A DNA stretch of 64,000 nucleotides from Hyphomonas beringensis (GCF_000682755.1 NZ_AWFF01000087.1:62001-126000), one strand, 5' to 3'; counted from the first letter of the stretch, positions 7,843 through 17,138 are shown. Numbers and translations are program-made. Notes: generated by a model not told the origin, from the letters alone.

Positions 7843-9267
7843 TTAGTAACGGATACGCAGATCAGAGATGGATTGAGCGATGTGCGTATAGGCATCTTTC
7901 AGCTCGTCAGCGTTTTCCGGCTCGAACGCAAAGTCCGGCCCGCTGGAGCAGTAATTCAGGATGGCCTTACCTTTTGAGGGGGCCTGGAAGGCAACCGTAT
8001 AGATCTTGATTCCGCGCGCCTTGATGGCATCGCACATCTTTTTCGATTGCTGGTTCGAGTTGCCATTTGAGGAGTCATACTGGTTCAGGAAGTCACCATC
8101 CGTCATCAGGATCATGGCTTTGGCAGTATCCGGCTCTTCATAGGCCCAGGGCTTGGAGCTGGCGGGCCAGATCGATTTCCACTCCGGTGCAATCAGATAC
8201 CAGCCCCAAGCGATGCCGAGATGGCCGGCGGTGCCGCCGCTGGCGGGCAAATTATTGATATAGGCGTTCAGCACATCCGTATTGGAGGTCAGCGGAACCG
8301 GTGGCGGAGAGTTGCAAGCCTGGTCTGTATTCCAGCGGTCACGGGATTCGTCATATGTGGCGCCGACGGCTTCGACCCAGGCGAACGGACCCGGCGCCGC
8401 ATCGGTAAAGGCTTCACTCCCGAGACGTTCCTTGACGCAGGTATTGTTGATTGTCTTGGTCGTGGTGCGCGGCTCCCAACTATAATCCGGGACCCATTGC
8501 TGCTGGCAATCGTAATACCATCTGCCGCGATATTTGTACCAGTCGCAGACTTCCTCATAGTGGCCGCCATCCTGGACCTGCACGTAGTATGTGCCTTCAT
8601 AGGTGCGGACCTTGGTTTTGCCCGTGACCGGAGTGAAGAACGCACCGGCATCCATACCGTAGGAATAGGACACCATACCGATACGGACATCCCCGGTATC
8701 GATGAGGCTCGAGTCTTCCGGCAAAAGCACCTTCACGGCGAGCACTGCGGCTTCCTTGAGGGCTGCGTTCCGGCTGCCGGACATGGAGCCGGATGTGTCG
8801 AACACAAAGGCGATGTCGACCTTACCGATACCGTAGGTGGAGGCGGAGGAGACCGAATAGTTGATATGGTTCACGCCGGCCAGCTGCATGATGGCGGTAT
8901 CCTGGCTGCACTTGATGTCAACCTGGATGTCCTGGGTGCTGCTGGAGATCGTGGAGACCGGATCCTTGCACCCCATCCCGCCCGAAGCGAGCAGGGACGA
9001 GTTGATGTAGTTCTTGATGTATTCCTTGATCTCGGCGTCTGTGCGCCCATCCTGCATCTCGCGTGCGCCGGCAATGACCGCGCTGTCGATGATCTGCTGG
9101 ACACGGTTCTTGCTGGTGTTGACCTGCTGAAGATCAATGGCGAAGCCCATCAGAAGAAAGATCGGAATGACCGACAAGGCGAAGATGATCGCGACGTTGC
9201 CGTCTTCACGCGTGCGTGCCCGGTTCCAGGCCTTTGCGATGAGCTTTGAAAATTTACCCTGATACAT
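7843..9267 (-). CDS. TadG-like pilus/flp-type protein with von Willebrand A domain
   Basis: A 474-residue protein. The N-terminal basic stretch followed by EDGNVAIIFALSV and a hydrophobic segment (about 22-45) is the TadE/TadG-type membrane anchor. A von Willebrand A domain follows, with the MIDAS start DTSGSMSGS and later MTDGDF. In the middle there is an unusual Tyr/Trp-rich insert with paired cysteines (CDWYKYRG, WYYDCQQQW) not typical of the core fold. Proteins of this class are exported with the Tad (flp pilus) machinery and may help adhesion, but no tad gene is next to it. ATG 9267 is preceded by GGGTGGGA; an upstream in-frame start at 9327 would put 20 unlike residues before the anchor. 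Confidence 0.85.
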   Translation of the reverse strand: MYQGKFSKLIAKAWNRARTREDGNVAIIFALSVIPIFLLMGFAIDLQQVNTSKNRVQQIIDSAVIAGAREMQDGRTDAEIKEYIKNYINSSLLASGGMGCKDPVSTISSSTQDIQVDIKCSQDTAIMQLAGVNHINYSVSSASTYGIGKVDIAFVFDTSGSMSGSRNAALKEAAVLAVKVLLPEDSSLIDTGDVRIGMVSYSYGMDAGAFFTPVTGKTKVRTYEGTYYVQVQDGGHYEEVCDWYKYRGRWYYDCQQQWVPDYSWEPRTTTKTINNTCVKERLGSEAFTDAAPGPFAWVEAVGATYDESRDRWNTDQACNSPPPVPLTSNTDVLNAYINNLPASGGTAGHLGIAWGWYLIAPEWKSIWPASSKPWAYEEPDTAKAMILMTDGDFLNQYDSSNGNSNQQSKKMCDAIKARGIKIYTVAFQAPSKGKAILNYCSSGPDFAFEPENADELKDAYTHIAQSISDLRIRY

Positions 9268-9453
9268 GTTTCCCACCCCAGAATAAGGCCGGGTGCGGCC
9301 TCTTACGGTTCGTGCGCACCCTCGCATATCTGGATAACTCTACGGTGAAAGCGGGCGGGACGTTTTCAAAACGGGCAGTAAGAAAGCCTTAACCAGCACA
9401 GAGGGCGTGAGGGCAGGGCACTCACGCGGGGGACAGATGGTTTTGCGGGGGAT

Positions 9454-10152
9454 TCAGGACGTGTTCGGCCAGAGCTGTTCAACGGTCTCATCATGCAGGG
9501 CAAGGGCTGCTTCCTGTTGCAAATGCTTCAGGTGGCGCGCGTAAAACACGGCCGGGTCAAGCCGCTGGACGGGGCGAAGCGGGCCTGCCAGAAGCCGGCG
9601 CATTTTGGTGACGTAAAGCGCGGCATTATCCAGCGCGTGGTTAATTGCGAGCAGGCGGCGGACCAGCGGTCCGGACGGAACAAGATCATCCGGCGCAGGC
9701 GGATAATCGCGCAGATCTACGGGCGTGTCCTCATCCAGGAAGCGGATGCGCGGGCCGGTGCGGAAGGCTGGCGGCGGGGGCGTGCCGGCACGCCTGGGGC
9801 CGTCTTGCGGCTCGGTCAGGCGAAAGTGCGGAATGGGAAAGGCCGGGCGGGACGGGGTCTGCGCCGGGCCTTTGGATCCTGCCGCAGGCTGGGCTGTGGG
9901 GAGGCCGGGCCTCGCGGCAGGTGCTGGCAGGGGGCCGAGTTCCAGCGCCTTCAGGACAAAGACCCGGCGCAGGACAGGCTCCAGAAAGGCCAGCAGGTTG
10001 CGGATTTCGCCATGTTCCTTGCGGTTCAGGAAGGGTTTGGCAGGGATGGGATAGAGGCCCAGCCGCGCCTGTGCCGAACCCGCCAGATAGCCGATTGCGT
10101 CCCACCAGAAGCGGACAAGGCTGACAATGTGGCGGGCGGGGCGATAGGTCAT
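9454..10152 (-). CDS. Hypothetical protein of alphaproteobacterial type, start uncertain
   Basis: About 232 residues from ATG 10152. The N-terminal part (YRPARHIVSLVRFW, then FLNRKEHGEIRNLLAFLEP) looks helical; a Pro/Ala-rich low-complexity linker (about 85-145) leads to a helical C-terminal part with LDEDTPVDLRDYP and YVTKMRRLLAGP. There is no signal peptide and no motif I recognise. The reading frame stays open to an ATG at 10365, only 8 bases from the divergent purD start; that long form would leave no room for promoters, so the internal start is preferred, though I see no strong ribosome site to settle it. Confidence 0.6.
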   Translation of the reverse strand: MTYRPARHIVSLVRFWWDAIGYLAGSAQARLGLYPIPAKPFLNRKEHGEIRNLLAFLEPVLRRVFVLKALELGPLPAPAARPGLPTAQPAAGSKGPAQTPSRPAFPIPHFRLTEPQDGPRRAGTPPPPAFRTGPRIRFLDEDTPVDLRDYPPAPDDLVPSGPLVRRLLAINHALDNAALYVTKMRRLLAGPLRPVQRLDPAVFYARHLKHLQQEAALALHDETVEQLWPNTS

Positions 10153-10373
10153 GCCCGCAAGAATGAGGGGGCCGCCTTTGCGCCGGATTGGACCGGGTGG
10201 AAAAAAGGCCTCAATCAGGCGGACTGTTTTGAAAGCAATAGGGTAATTTTCACGCACACAAGAGGACGAGCGGGGATTGCGCGTCAAATATGCCCGGTCA
10301 AATGACGCGGATGGCATCAAAGGCACGCATACAGGCTTGATCTCCGGCACGGACCCGCGCATCAACCCGTTCC

Positions 10374-11672
10374 ATGAACATACTTCTCATCGGATCGGGC
10401 GGGCGTGAACACGCTCTGGCATGGAAAATGGCGCAATCGGCGCTGGTAGACATGGTGCACTCCACACCGGGCAATCCCGGCATGGACGAAGCGGGCCCCT
10501 GTTTTGACGTGGCCGTGACGGACATCGACAAACTGGTGCAGCTGACCCTGCAGGTGGAGCCGGACCTTGTGGTCATCGGGCCGGAAGCGCCGCTGGCGGC
10601 GGGCCTGGCCGATGTGCTGAGGGCGCGCGGCTTTGACGTGTTCGGGCCGAGCGCGCAGGCCGCACAGCTGGAAAGCTCCAAGGCCTTCTCCAAGGCGCGG
10701 ATGAAGGAATATGGCGTGCCGACGGCGGCCTATGGCGAGTTCACCGATCCGGTGCTGGCCAAGTCTTACCTGCGAACGCTGGAGGCGCCCTATGTGCTGA
10801 AAGCCGATGGCCTGGCCGCCGGCAAGGGCGTCGTGATCGCGCCGACGCTGGAAGAGGCCGATGCCGAGATTGACGAGATGCTGTCCGGCAAGTTCGGCGA
10901 TGCTTCCGCGACGCTGGTGATCGAGGAATTCATGCATGGCGAGGAAGCCAGCATCTTCGTGATCACGGACGGCACGGGCGCGGTCTATCTGCCTGCTGCG
11001 CAGGACCACAAACGCGCCGGCGATGGCGACACGGGCCCGAATACGGGCGGCATGGGCGCCTATGCCCCGGCCCCGGTGGTGACGGACGAGATCCTCTCCC
11101 GCGTGAAGAAACAGATCGTACAGCCCATGCTGAAAGGCATGAAGCGCGACGGCATGCCGTATCAGGGCGTTCTCTATGTCGGCATCATGGTGACGGCGGA
11201 CGGCCCGAAAGTGGTGGAGTTCAATGCCCGCTTCGGAGACCCGGAATGCCAGGTTCTGATGAAGGGCCTTGCTGGCGACATCGTTCCGGCGATCCTGGGC
11301 GCGGCGACGGGCGGCCTGGAAGGCAATGAAGAGGCGTTCGAGGCGCTGCTGGAGCTGGACCGGTTCGAGCCGACGGCAACGATTGTTCTGGCCACGGAAG
11401 GCTATCCCGGCAGCTATGCCAAGGGCTCTCTCATCCGCGGCGTGAAGGCCGCGAACGAATTGCCGGGCGTTACCGTGTTCCATGCGGGCACGGATGTGGA
11501 CGAGAGCGGCGCGCTGATCGCCAATGGCGGGCGCGTCCTGAACGTGACGGCCAGTGGCGACACGCTGAAACAGGCCGTGGACCGCGCCTATGCCGGGGTC
11601 GACGCCATCGACTGGCCAGAAGGATTTTGCCGCCGCGACATTGGCTGGCGCGCTTTGGGAGAGACGGAATGA
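10374..11672 (+). CDS. purD: Phosphoribosylamine--glycine ligase
   Basis: A 432-residue GAR synthetase that joins 5-phosphoribosylamine and glycine using ATP in the second step of purine synthesis. The N-domain starts with NILLIGSGGREHALAW; the ATP-grasp core shows VLKADGLAAGKGV, EEFMHGEEAS, the GPNTGGMGAY loop and EFNARFGDPE, followed by the C-terminal domain with FHAGTDVDESG. Length and all motifs are normal. Its stop overlaps the start of the next gene by 4 bases (ATGA), so the two are translationally coupled. No purine riboswitch or other leader structure is visible in the short upstream gap. Confidence 0.97.
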   Translation: MNILLIGSGGREHALAWKMAQSALVDMVHSTPGNPGMDEAGPCFDVAVTDIDKLVQLTLQVEPDLVVIGPEAPLAAGLADVLRARGFDVFGPSAQAAQLESSKAFSKARMKEYGVPTAAYGEFTDPVLAKSYLRTLEAPYVLKADGLAAGKGVVIAPTLEEADAEIDEMLSGKFGDASATLVIEEFMHGEEASIFVITDGTGAVYLPAAQDHKRAGDGDTGPNTGGMGAYAPAPVVTDEILSRVKKQIVQPMLKGMKRDGMPYQGVLYVGIMVTADGPKVVEFNARFGDPECQVLMKGLAGDIVPAILGAATGGLEGNEEAFEALLELDRFEPTATIVLATEGYPGSYAKGSLIRGVKAANELPGVTVFHAGTDVDESGALIANGGRVLNVTASGDTLKQAVDRAYAGVDAIDWPEGFCRRDIGWRALGETE

Positions 11673-12199
11673 ACCTTCACGATCTGGTCGTTGTGGCCCC
11701 GAAACAGATGCTGCTGGCGCTTGCCGGGCAGCTGGACAAGGCTGTGGCATGGGGCAAGGAGAATGGTGTGTCTGCGGACGAGTTGCTGCAGAAACGCCTG
11801 GCGCCGGACATGTTCCCCCTGTTGATGCAGGTGAAGTTCATCTCCCTGCAGGCGCGTGAGACGGTGTGGCGTCTGCGCGGCGATGAGGTGGTTATGTGGG
11901 AGTCCGGCGACACGATGGACGAGATGAAGGCGCTGATTGCGCGCACCGTGTCCATGCTGGACGAGGTGAAGCCGGAAGACTTTGACGGTGCGGAAGACCG
12001 CGTACTCTCTGTCACGCTGCCCAATGCGATGATGTTCGAGCTGGAAGGCGCAGACTTTGTGCGCGACTGGGCGATCCCGCAATTCCACTTCCATGCCGTC
12101 ACGGCCTACGCTATTTTGCGCAATGCCGGGGTTGATCTGGGCAAGGCGGATTATGTGCCGCACATGCTGCCCCATCTGCGCCCGGTGACCACGGCCTGA
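11669..12199 (+). CDS. DUF1993 family protein
   Basis: A 176-residue soluble helical protein that matches DUF1993, a family with the DinB-like four-helix bundle organisation but no proven function. Recognisable are the N-terminal helix with LAGQLDKAVAW, the LAPDMFPLLMQV segment, and near the C terminus FHFHAVTAYAILRNAGV, which is the usual closing helix. The histidines in FHFHAV may bind metal by analogy to DinB-like proteins; this is inference. The ATG overlaps the purD stop in ATGA, with GGAGAG just upstream, so it is produced together with PurD. Confidence 0.8.
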   Translation: MNLHDLVVVAPKQMLLALAGQLDKAVAWGKENGVSADELLQKRLAPDMFPLLMQVKFISLQARETVWRLRGDEVVMWESGDTMDEMKALIARTVSMLDEVKPEDFDGAEDRVLSVTLPNAMMFELEGADFVRDWAIPQFHFHAVTAYAILRNAGVDLGKADYVPHMLPHLRPVTTA

Positions 12200-12207
12200 T
12201 TTCCCCC

Positions 12208-12232
12208 CATCACATCCCCCCTTGGGGTGATG
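12208..12232. terminator. Imperfect hairpin after the purD operon
   Basis: CATCA pairs with TGATG and an inner CCCC pairs with GGGG around a TT loop, with a 5-base bulge. It stands 8 bases after the DUF1993 stop. There is no U-tract. A stronger hairpin with a similar C-run/G-run core lies before the second of the two following paralogs. Confidence 0.4.
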
Positions 12233-12321
12233 CCGCAGGACGCGCCCCGGCATAATGTCTGGTCATGTCGTGGAAAGGCGCTACAAATATCAGCGTCTGA
12301 GCAAGCCGTGGGGAGACGTTT

Positions 12322-14262
12322 TTGTTTCGATATCTGATGCTGGCCATGCTGCTGGCCATGAGCGCGCTTCAGGCGCATGCGTGGAAGTCTTATAGCGACG
12401 CAGGCAGCCTGCTGGCCGATATCAGCCGGGACAGATGCGTTGAGGACGCGCCGGAAGGCTTCAACTGCCTTTCGAAAGACATCCGCTATGTGCGTACCGA
12501 TACGGGCACCATGCCGGTGCGGCTGTGGTCCATTTCGCAATTGGACGGCGAGCAGATGGGCGTGATCCTGGACAGGTACACTCTTCCGCGTGAGGACTTC
12601 ACAAGGTACGCGCAGGATTATGGCGGCCAGAGCAAGGGCAACGGCTATAGCTGGATCTCCAAACAGGTCGTGCTGCAGGGCCTGGCGGCCGAGGACGGCA
12701 CGATCCTGTTGCCGGCGGAATACATCCAGGTACTGCCCATCAGTGACAAGGTGGCCCTCGTGATGGCGCTGGACTACCGGTATTATTTTGTGACCCTCGA
12801 CCCGGAGACGCCGCACCTCTTCAAGCTGCCGTTCAAGCACTACGAATTCTACTTCATTTATGGCCGCACGCCCGAAACCCCCTTCACGCTGATGTTCCAT
12901 GACAAGACGGCGACGGATGCGCGGGGCAAGACGCTGGTCGTGATGGATAATATGGGGAAAGAGGTGCACCGCATCACCGACGTCGTGAACGAGGGCAGCG
13001 GGGATTACGATTTCTACTACTATGGCAATGGCAAGATTGCCTTTCCGGTGAAGGGCCAGGACGGGGCGGGCCTGTCCGTGGTCGTCAATGCGCTGACGCT
13101 GGAGCTGGAAGAAGTCGGCCCATATTTCCAGACGCTGCCCGTGGGCTATGCGCTGGCGGATGAGTGGGACGATAATAATTTCAATAATTACCAGCAGGCC
13201 CCAGTGCAGCGCGTTGCGACCATGACATCCGGACACGGCATATTGTCCGGAGAGCAAATCTACCTGCCCATTCGCAAAGCGGATGGCGAGGTGCTGAATT
13301 TCGACCATCCCAACATATTGGGCATTGTGCCGCTGTTCCTGCCGGAGATTGACGGCGTGCGTGGCTGGCTGGTTGTGTATGAGGCGGCGGACGGCCGGTG
13401 GTATCGCCTTGTGGCAAACGCCCCGGATGGAGATCTGCTGAGCGGCAAGCGGGACGAGTTGATGCCCGAATCCATCATGGAGCTGATCCTGGGCCGCGAG
13501 GGCTATCCGCCCTTTGCCGATATCTGGCTGGGAACGCTGGACAAGGATGAATATTATGGCCTGTTCGCGGGTGCAGACAAGCGCGACATACCGGAGCCGC
13601 CCTTGCGGCTGGCAGTGCGCTATTTCAAGAATCCGATGAACCGCTCCGAAGGGGTGACGGACTGGTATGATGCCGGCATGGATATTGGCCGGGAAGAGCT
13701 GTGGGCCGCCTATGAGGCGCGGGACAATAAAGCAACGCACCCGGACAATCCGCTGGCGATGGAGCGTCCGCTGATCCTGAAGACGGCCCGCGAATGGTGG
13801 CAGAACAACAAGAACTACCGCGAATATCTGGAAACGCCATGGGAGGTGTTGCAGGCACGGTATGAGGCCGAGGCGAGGGACTCCCTGAAGATAACTGCCG
13901 ATGCGATATTGGCGATGAACAGCAGTGATGTGCCCTATGGCGGGGATTTCTACGCCGCGGCCCGCACGCTGGGCGGCAAATATCTGAGCGCGTATTGGCG
14001 CCGGTGGCATGCCCTGCCGCGATCCAGCGACGCGTATGATATCTGCAGCCGGTTCGGGAACAACAGCTATGAATGCAATTTGGTGTGGCCATGGGCGCAG
14101 GGGATATCTGACGGCCAGCGCGCGCAGGAACAGAAGGCTGCCCAGGCCTATGCGCAGGACGTGGCACGCACAAAGCGCCGGGCGCCCGCATACAACAAGC
14201 CGGTGTCGGAGCCGCGCTGTTACAATCAGGGCGATGGCACGGAAAAGTGCTTCTATGATTAG
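12322..14262 (+). CDS. Secreted WG-repeat-like protein, paralog A
   Basis: A 646-residue secreted protein of unknown function, closely paralogous to the next gene. A short Sec signal peptide (FRYLMLAMLLAMSALQAHA) is followed by a conserved early Cys-containing segment, a stretch resembling WG-type beta repeats (LAAEDGTILLPAEYIQVLPISD), the shared SGHGILSGE turn, and a C-terminal alpha-helical domain (YAAARTLGGKYLSAYW, then CSRFGNNSYECNLVW). The protein ends in EPRCYNQGDGTEKCFYD, with two cysteines likely disulphide-bonded in the periplasm. The start is TTG at 12322: GGGGAG lies exactly 6 bases upstream, as for the paralog's GTG, and the paralog's ATG aligns with an ACG here. Confidence 0.8.
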   Translation: MFRYLMLAMLLAMSALQAHAWKSYSDAGSLLADISRDRCVEDAPEGFNCLSKDIRYVRTDTGTMPVRLWSISQLDGEQMGVILDRYTLPREDFTRYAQDYGGQSKGNGYSWISKQVVLQGLAAEDGTILLPAEYIQVLPISDKVALVMALDYRYYFVTLDPETPHLFKLPFKHYEFYFIYGRTPETPFTLMFHDKTATDARGKTLVVMDNMGKEVHRITDVVNEGSGDYDFYYYGNGKIAFPVKGQDGAGLSVVVNALTLELEEVGPYFQTLPVGYALADEWDDNNFNNYQQAPVQRVATMTSGHGILSGEQIYLPIRKADGEVLNFDHPNILGIVPLFLPEIDGVRGWLVVYEAADGRWYRLVANAPDGDLLSGKRDELMPESIMELILGREGYPPFADIWLGTLDKDEYYGLFAGADKRDIPEPPLRLAVRYFKNPMNRSEGVTDWYDAGMDIGREELWAAYEARDNKATHPDNPLAMERPLILKTAREWWQNNKNYREYLETPWEVLQARYEAEARDSLKITADAILAMNSSDVPYGGDFYAAARTLGGKYLSAYWRRWHALPRSSDAYDICSRFGNNSYECNLVWPWAQGISDGQRAQEQKAAQAYAQDVARTKRRAPAYNKPVSEPRCYNQGDGTEKCFYD

Positions 14263-14295
14263 CGGCGTTTGATCCGGAGGGCGCAAGAATAAGCT

Positions 14296-14323
14296 GCAGC
14301 ATCCCCCCTCCGGGGGATGCTGC
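14296..14323. terminator. Strong hairpin between the two paralogs
   Basis: A perfect 12-bp inverted repeat GCAGCATCCCCC / GGGGGATGCTGC around a 4-base loop, 33 bases after the stop of paralog A. No U-tract follows on either strand. It could end or attenuate transcription between the two genes or protect the upstream mRNA. Confidence 0.55.
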
Positions 14324-14409
14324 CTTGGGGACATCTCCATAGTATCAAGGTATCGTCATGATCCAGCCTCGTCATATCCGGCGTCTGGATACGCTTTGGG
14401 GAGATGCCT

Positions 14410-16386
14410 GTGTTTCGATATCTGATGCTGGCCGTTCTGGTTGTCGCAGGGGCGCTGAACGCCCATGCGTGGGAGACGCTGAACGACAAGAATTTCGACT
14501 CGACCGTTCGCGATGGCGGGTGCGTTAGCAAGACCGATTTCGAACGCTGTGTGTCTGCCCGGCCAATTTTCGTGCGTACGGACGAAGGCCCCTCGGTCAA
14601 ACGATATCTTCTCGCCAGTCATGGTGTGACGACAGCGGAGCTGGAGGCGATGCTGGACGAGTTGGGCGTTTCGACGAGCGTCTATGTGGACTATGTCTGG
14701 GACAACGAGGGCGGTCGCGGGCGGAAGCATATCGACTCAGTCGCAGAGCAAACGGTGCTGTTCGGCCTGATGGCAGAAGACGGCACGACGGAGCTGGCGC
14801 CGCCGATCTACAAGAAGGTCTGGCCTGTGAGCGACAAACTGATCCTGGTCAGGAGGCTCAACCTCGGCTGGGGCTTTATCACTCCGGGTGATCCGGCATC
14901 CTTCAGGGCGCTTGATTTTCCTTGGGACAATTGGGACTGGTATTTTGGCAACCAGGCCTCCTTGCCGTCGATGATTATGTTCAGAAGCAAGAGCACGACA
15001 CCCGGCCTTTTGAAATATACCGTGATCAATACAGACGGAGAGCCCTCCACCACGATTGACAGGGTCAAGCCGACCAAAGGAGACGGGAAGCCATTTGCCA
15101 TAAATCGCAGTGGTTATCTTGGGTTTCCAGTTCGCACTGAAGACGGCGCCGACACAACCGTATTCTTGAACGTGAAGACACGCGATATCGAGCGGGCCGA
15201 TCCGACGTTTGAGTTTGTGCCCGTTGGCTGGAGAATAACCGGCGAATATGACCTGGATGTGGGAAGGAAAGGATTCACTTTTACGCCCATGGAAAAGGTG
15301 GGGACAATATCTTCAGGTCACGGAATAATATCCGGCGGCATGTATATGCCGCTGGACGATTGGGACAGTGCTCTGAAGCCGAACCCCGAGGCAGATGAAC
15401 AGAAGATCATTGGCATCGTGCCGATCTATCTTCCTGACGAATATCAGAATGTGCGCGGATGGATCACGGTCCATGGCGACGATACGCGGCGGTGGTACAA
15501 GCTGGTGGCACATGCGCCGGAAGAGGATGCGCGCGGGAAGGAGCAGGTCGGCGAGAAGGACGAGCTGGATCCCACGGATATCATTCGCTATGCAAAATAT
15601 TTTCCTCCGGTGGCTGATATCTGGATCGGGTCTGCGGATGAGGCCAAGTACAGGGAGCAATTCAGGAACGCGGACCCCCGGGATGTTCCCCCGCCCGAGC
15701 AGCGCGTCGTGGTACGTCTGTTCGACGATCCCGATCATCCCGAAACGTCCGGCATGACCGACTGGGTCAGCACAGGTAACGATCTCCACAGGCGAGCTAT
15801 CGAGAAAGCCTATGATACGGACATCTCCACGATGAAGACGCACCCCTCCGATCCACAGGCGCTGATCACAAACGGCGTTATTCTGACTGCGGTCGTGAAT
15901 GCCGGCCAGAACAAGGATGACCGGGAATATCGTGAAATGACGCCTGCGCAACGCCAGGCACGAGAAGCCCAGCGCGAGGCGAATTATCAGGCCGTCCTGG
16001 CGCGTGTCCAGGTTTCCATGGCCGATGAAATCCTGCAGTCAGGCCGGTCCGTCAGGGAGTATGTCAATTTCTACGCGGTGGCGAAGAGACATGGCGGCAA
16101 GTATCTGAGAGCCTATTGGCAGGAGTACGGGCATCTGCCGGACATAGCGGATTCAGGCGAAATCTGTAACCGGTTTGGACAGAACAGTGAGGAGTGCCGG
16201 CTCGTCTGGCCCAAGGCGCAAGCCTATTATGCCGAGGAAAAGGCGAAGTCCGACCGCGAAGCGCAACGCTATGCCAGGGAACAAGCGGATCGCCGCCCTG
16301 ACCCCAACTGGAACAGGCCTTCCAAGAGCAAAGAGCCACGTTGTTACAACAATTATGATGGAACGGAGACGTGCTTCTCTGATTAG
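14410..16386 (+). CDS. Secreted WG-repeat-like protein, paralog B
   Basis: A 658-residue paralog of the preceding gene, alignable end to end: signal peptide (VFRYLMLAVLVVAG), early CVSKTDFERC pair, WG-like LMAEDGTTELAPPIYKKVWPVSD, the SSGHGIISGG turn, ADIWIGSADE, and the helical end domain (GGKYLRAYWQEYG, CNRFGQNSEECRLVW) closing with EPRCYNNYDGTETCFSD. Relative to paralog A it has insertions in the DDW region and a charged segment (about residues 515-535, rich in Arg/Glu/Gln). I choose GTG 14410, since GGGGAG lies 6 bases before it as in paralog A; the nearby ATG at 14404 directly touches that site and is probably too close. Function unknown; periplasmic location is inferred. Confidence 0.8.
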   Translation: MFRYLMLAVLVVAGALNAHAWETLNDKNFDSTVRDGGCVSKTDFERCVSARPIFVRTDEGPSVKRYLLASHGVTTAELEAMLDELGVSTSVYVDYVWDNEGGRGRKHIDSVAEQTVLFGLMAEDGTTELAPPIYKKVWPVSDKLILVRRLNLGWGFITPGDPASFRALDFPWDNWDWYFGNQASLPSMIMFRSKSTTPGLLKYTVINTDGEPSTTIDRVKPTKGDGKPFAINRSGYLGFPVRTEDGADTTVFLNVKTRDIERADPTFEFVPVGWRITGEYDLDVGRKGFTFTPMEKVGTISSGHGIISGGMYMPLDDWDSALKPNPEADEQKIIGIVPIYLPDEYQNVRGWITVHGDDTRRWYKLVAHAPEEDARGKEQVGEKDELDPTDIIRYAKYFPPVADIWIGSADEAKYREQFRNADPRDVPPPEQRVVVRLFDDPDHPETSGMTDWVSTGNDLHRRAIEKAYDTDISTMKTHPSDPQALITNGVILTAVVNAGQNKDDREYREMTPAQRQAREAQREANYQAVLARVQVSMADEILQSGRSVREYVNFYAVAKRHGGKYLRAYWQEYGHLPDIADSGEICNRFGQNSEECRLVWPKAQAYYAEEKAKSDREAQRYAREQADRRPDPNWNRPSKSKEPRCYNNYDGTETCFSD

Positions 16387-16463
16387 GCAGGACAAGAGGC
16401 GGTCATGCATGCTGTCGTCAGGCTTCGGGGATTTGAATTTTGCGATAGCTTGACGGCACCGCC

Positions 16464-17132
16464 ATGTTTGACGGTAAGATGCGGCCGATGACCAAAACAG
16501 ATGATAATGGGGCGGGCAGCCAGGCTGGACGAAAGCGGCGGACGCGAAAGGGCGAGGAAACACGGCGCCTGCTGGTGACATCCGCCGTCGAATGTCTGAC
16601 CGAGCAGGGCTATGCCGCGACTTCCGTGGAATCGGTGATGGCGAAGGCCGGGGTCAGCCGGGGCTCTATGCTGAACCAGTTTCCGACGCGACTGGACCTG
16701 ATGAGCGCGGCCAGTGAAGCGGCGATGCGCGCCATGATCGCCGATACACGCGCGCGATTTGAGGGCGTGGACAGCCCGGCCACAAAGATGCGCCGCCTGT
16801 GCGACATGTTCTGGCAGACGCAGAACATTCCGGAAGCCGCGGCGGTGACGGAAGTCTTGCTGGCTGCGCGCTGGGATGCGGATCTGGCCAAGCGGCTGCG
16901 CCATATTGCGGTCGAGATAGAAGTGGAAATCGACGCAGACGTTCAGCGCATCGCGCAGGCGGCCGGCATCAAGGATGTCGAGGCGTGCATTGTGCATGCG
17001 CGGATGCTGATCCTGTCTCTGCGGGGCATTACGCTGGAATTGATGTTCGACCCCCAGCGCGATGTCATCCACAGCGCGCTGGCCGAATTGCGTGCCATGC
17101 ATGCCGCCTTTTGTGATCGGGTGCTGGGCTAG
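16464..17132 (+). CDS. TetR/AcrR family transcriptional regulator
   Basis: A 222-residue repressor-type protein. After a charged, Lys/Arg-rich tail (GRKRRTRKGEETR) comes the TetR helix-turn-helix (about 33-80: LLVTSAVECLTEQGY, then ATSVESVMAKAGVSRGSML). Where most members have a Tyr-Phe pair after the recognition helix, this one reads LNQFPTRLDL. The C-terminal ligand and dimer domain is helical and unspecific. Three in-frame ATGs (16464, 16479, 16488) lie close together with no clear ribosome site, so the start may be up to 8 codons further in. It converges on the ECF operon with 6 bases between stops; its target cannot be told from position. Confidence 0.88.
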   Translation: MFDGKMRPMTKTDDNGAGSQAGRKRRTRKGEETRRLLVTSAVECLTEQGYAATSVESVMAKAGVSRGSMLNQFPTRLDLMSAASEAAMRAMIADTRARFEGVDSPATKMRRLCDMFWQTQNIPEAAAVTEVLLAARWDADLAKRLRHIAVEIEVEIDADVQRIAQAAGIKDVEACIVHARMLILSLRGITLELMFDPQRDVIHSALAELRAMHAAFCDRVLG

Positions 17133-17138
17133 GCCCGC

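Noticed and set aside
9454-10365. Longer start for the hypothetical gene next to purD
   Set aside because: Would leave 8 bases between divergent starts; the extra 71 residues look unlike the helical domain that follows.
10362-11750. Long minus-strand frame opposite purD
   Set aside because: It is a shadow of purD codon usage; its translation is His/Arg/Gln-rich with no family resemblance, and purD is certain.
12151-14340. 729-codon minus-strand frame opposite paralog A
   Set aside because: Longer than the plus-strand gene, but it has no signal or domain, runs through the noncoding ends, and paralog A is supported by its alignment with paralog B.
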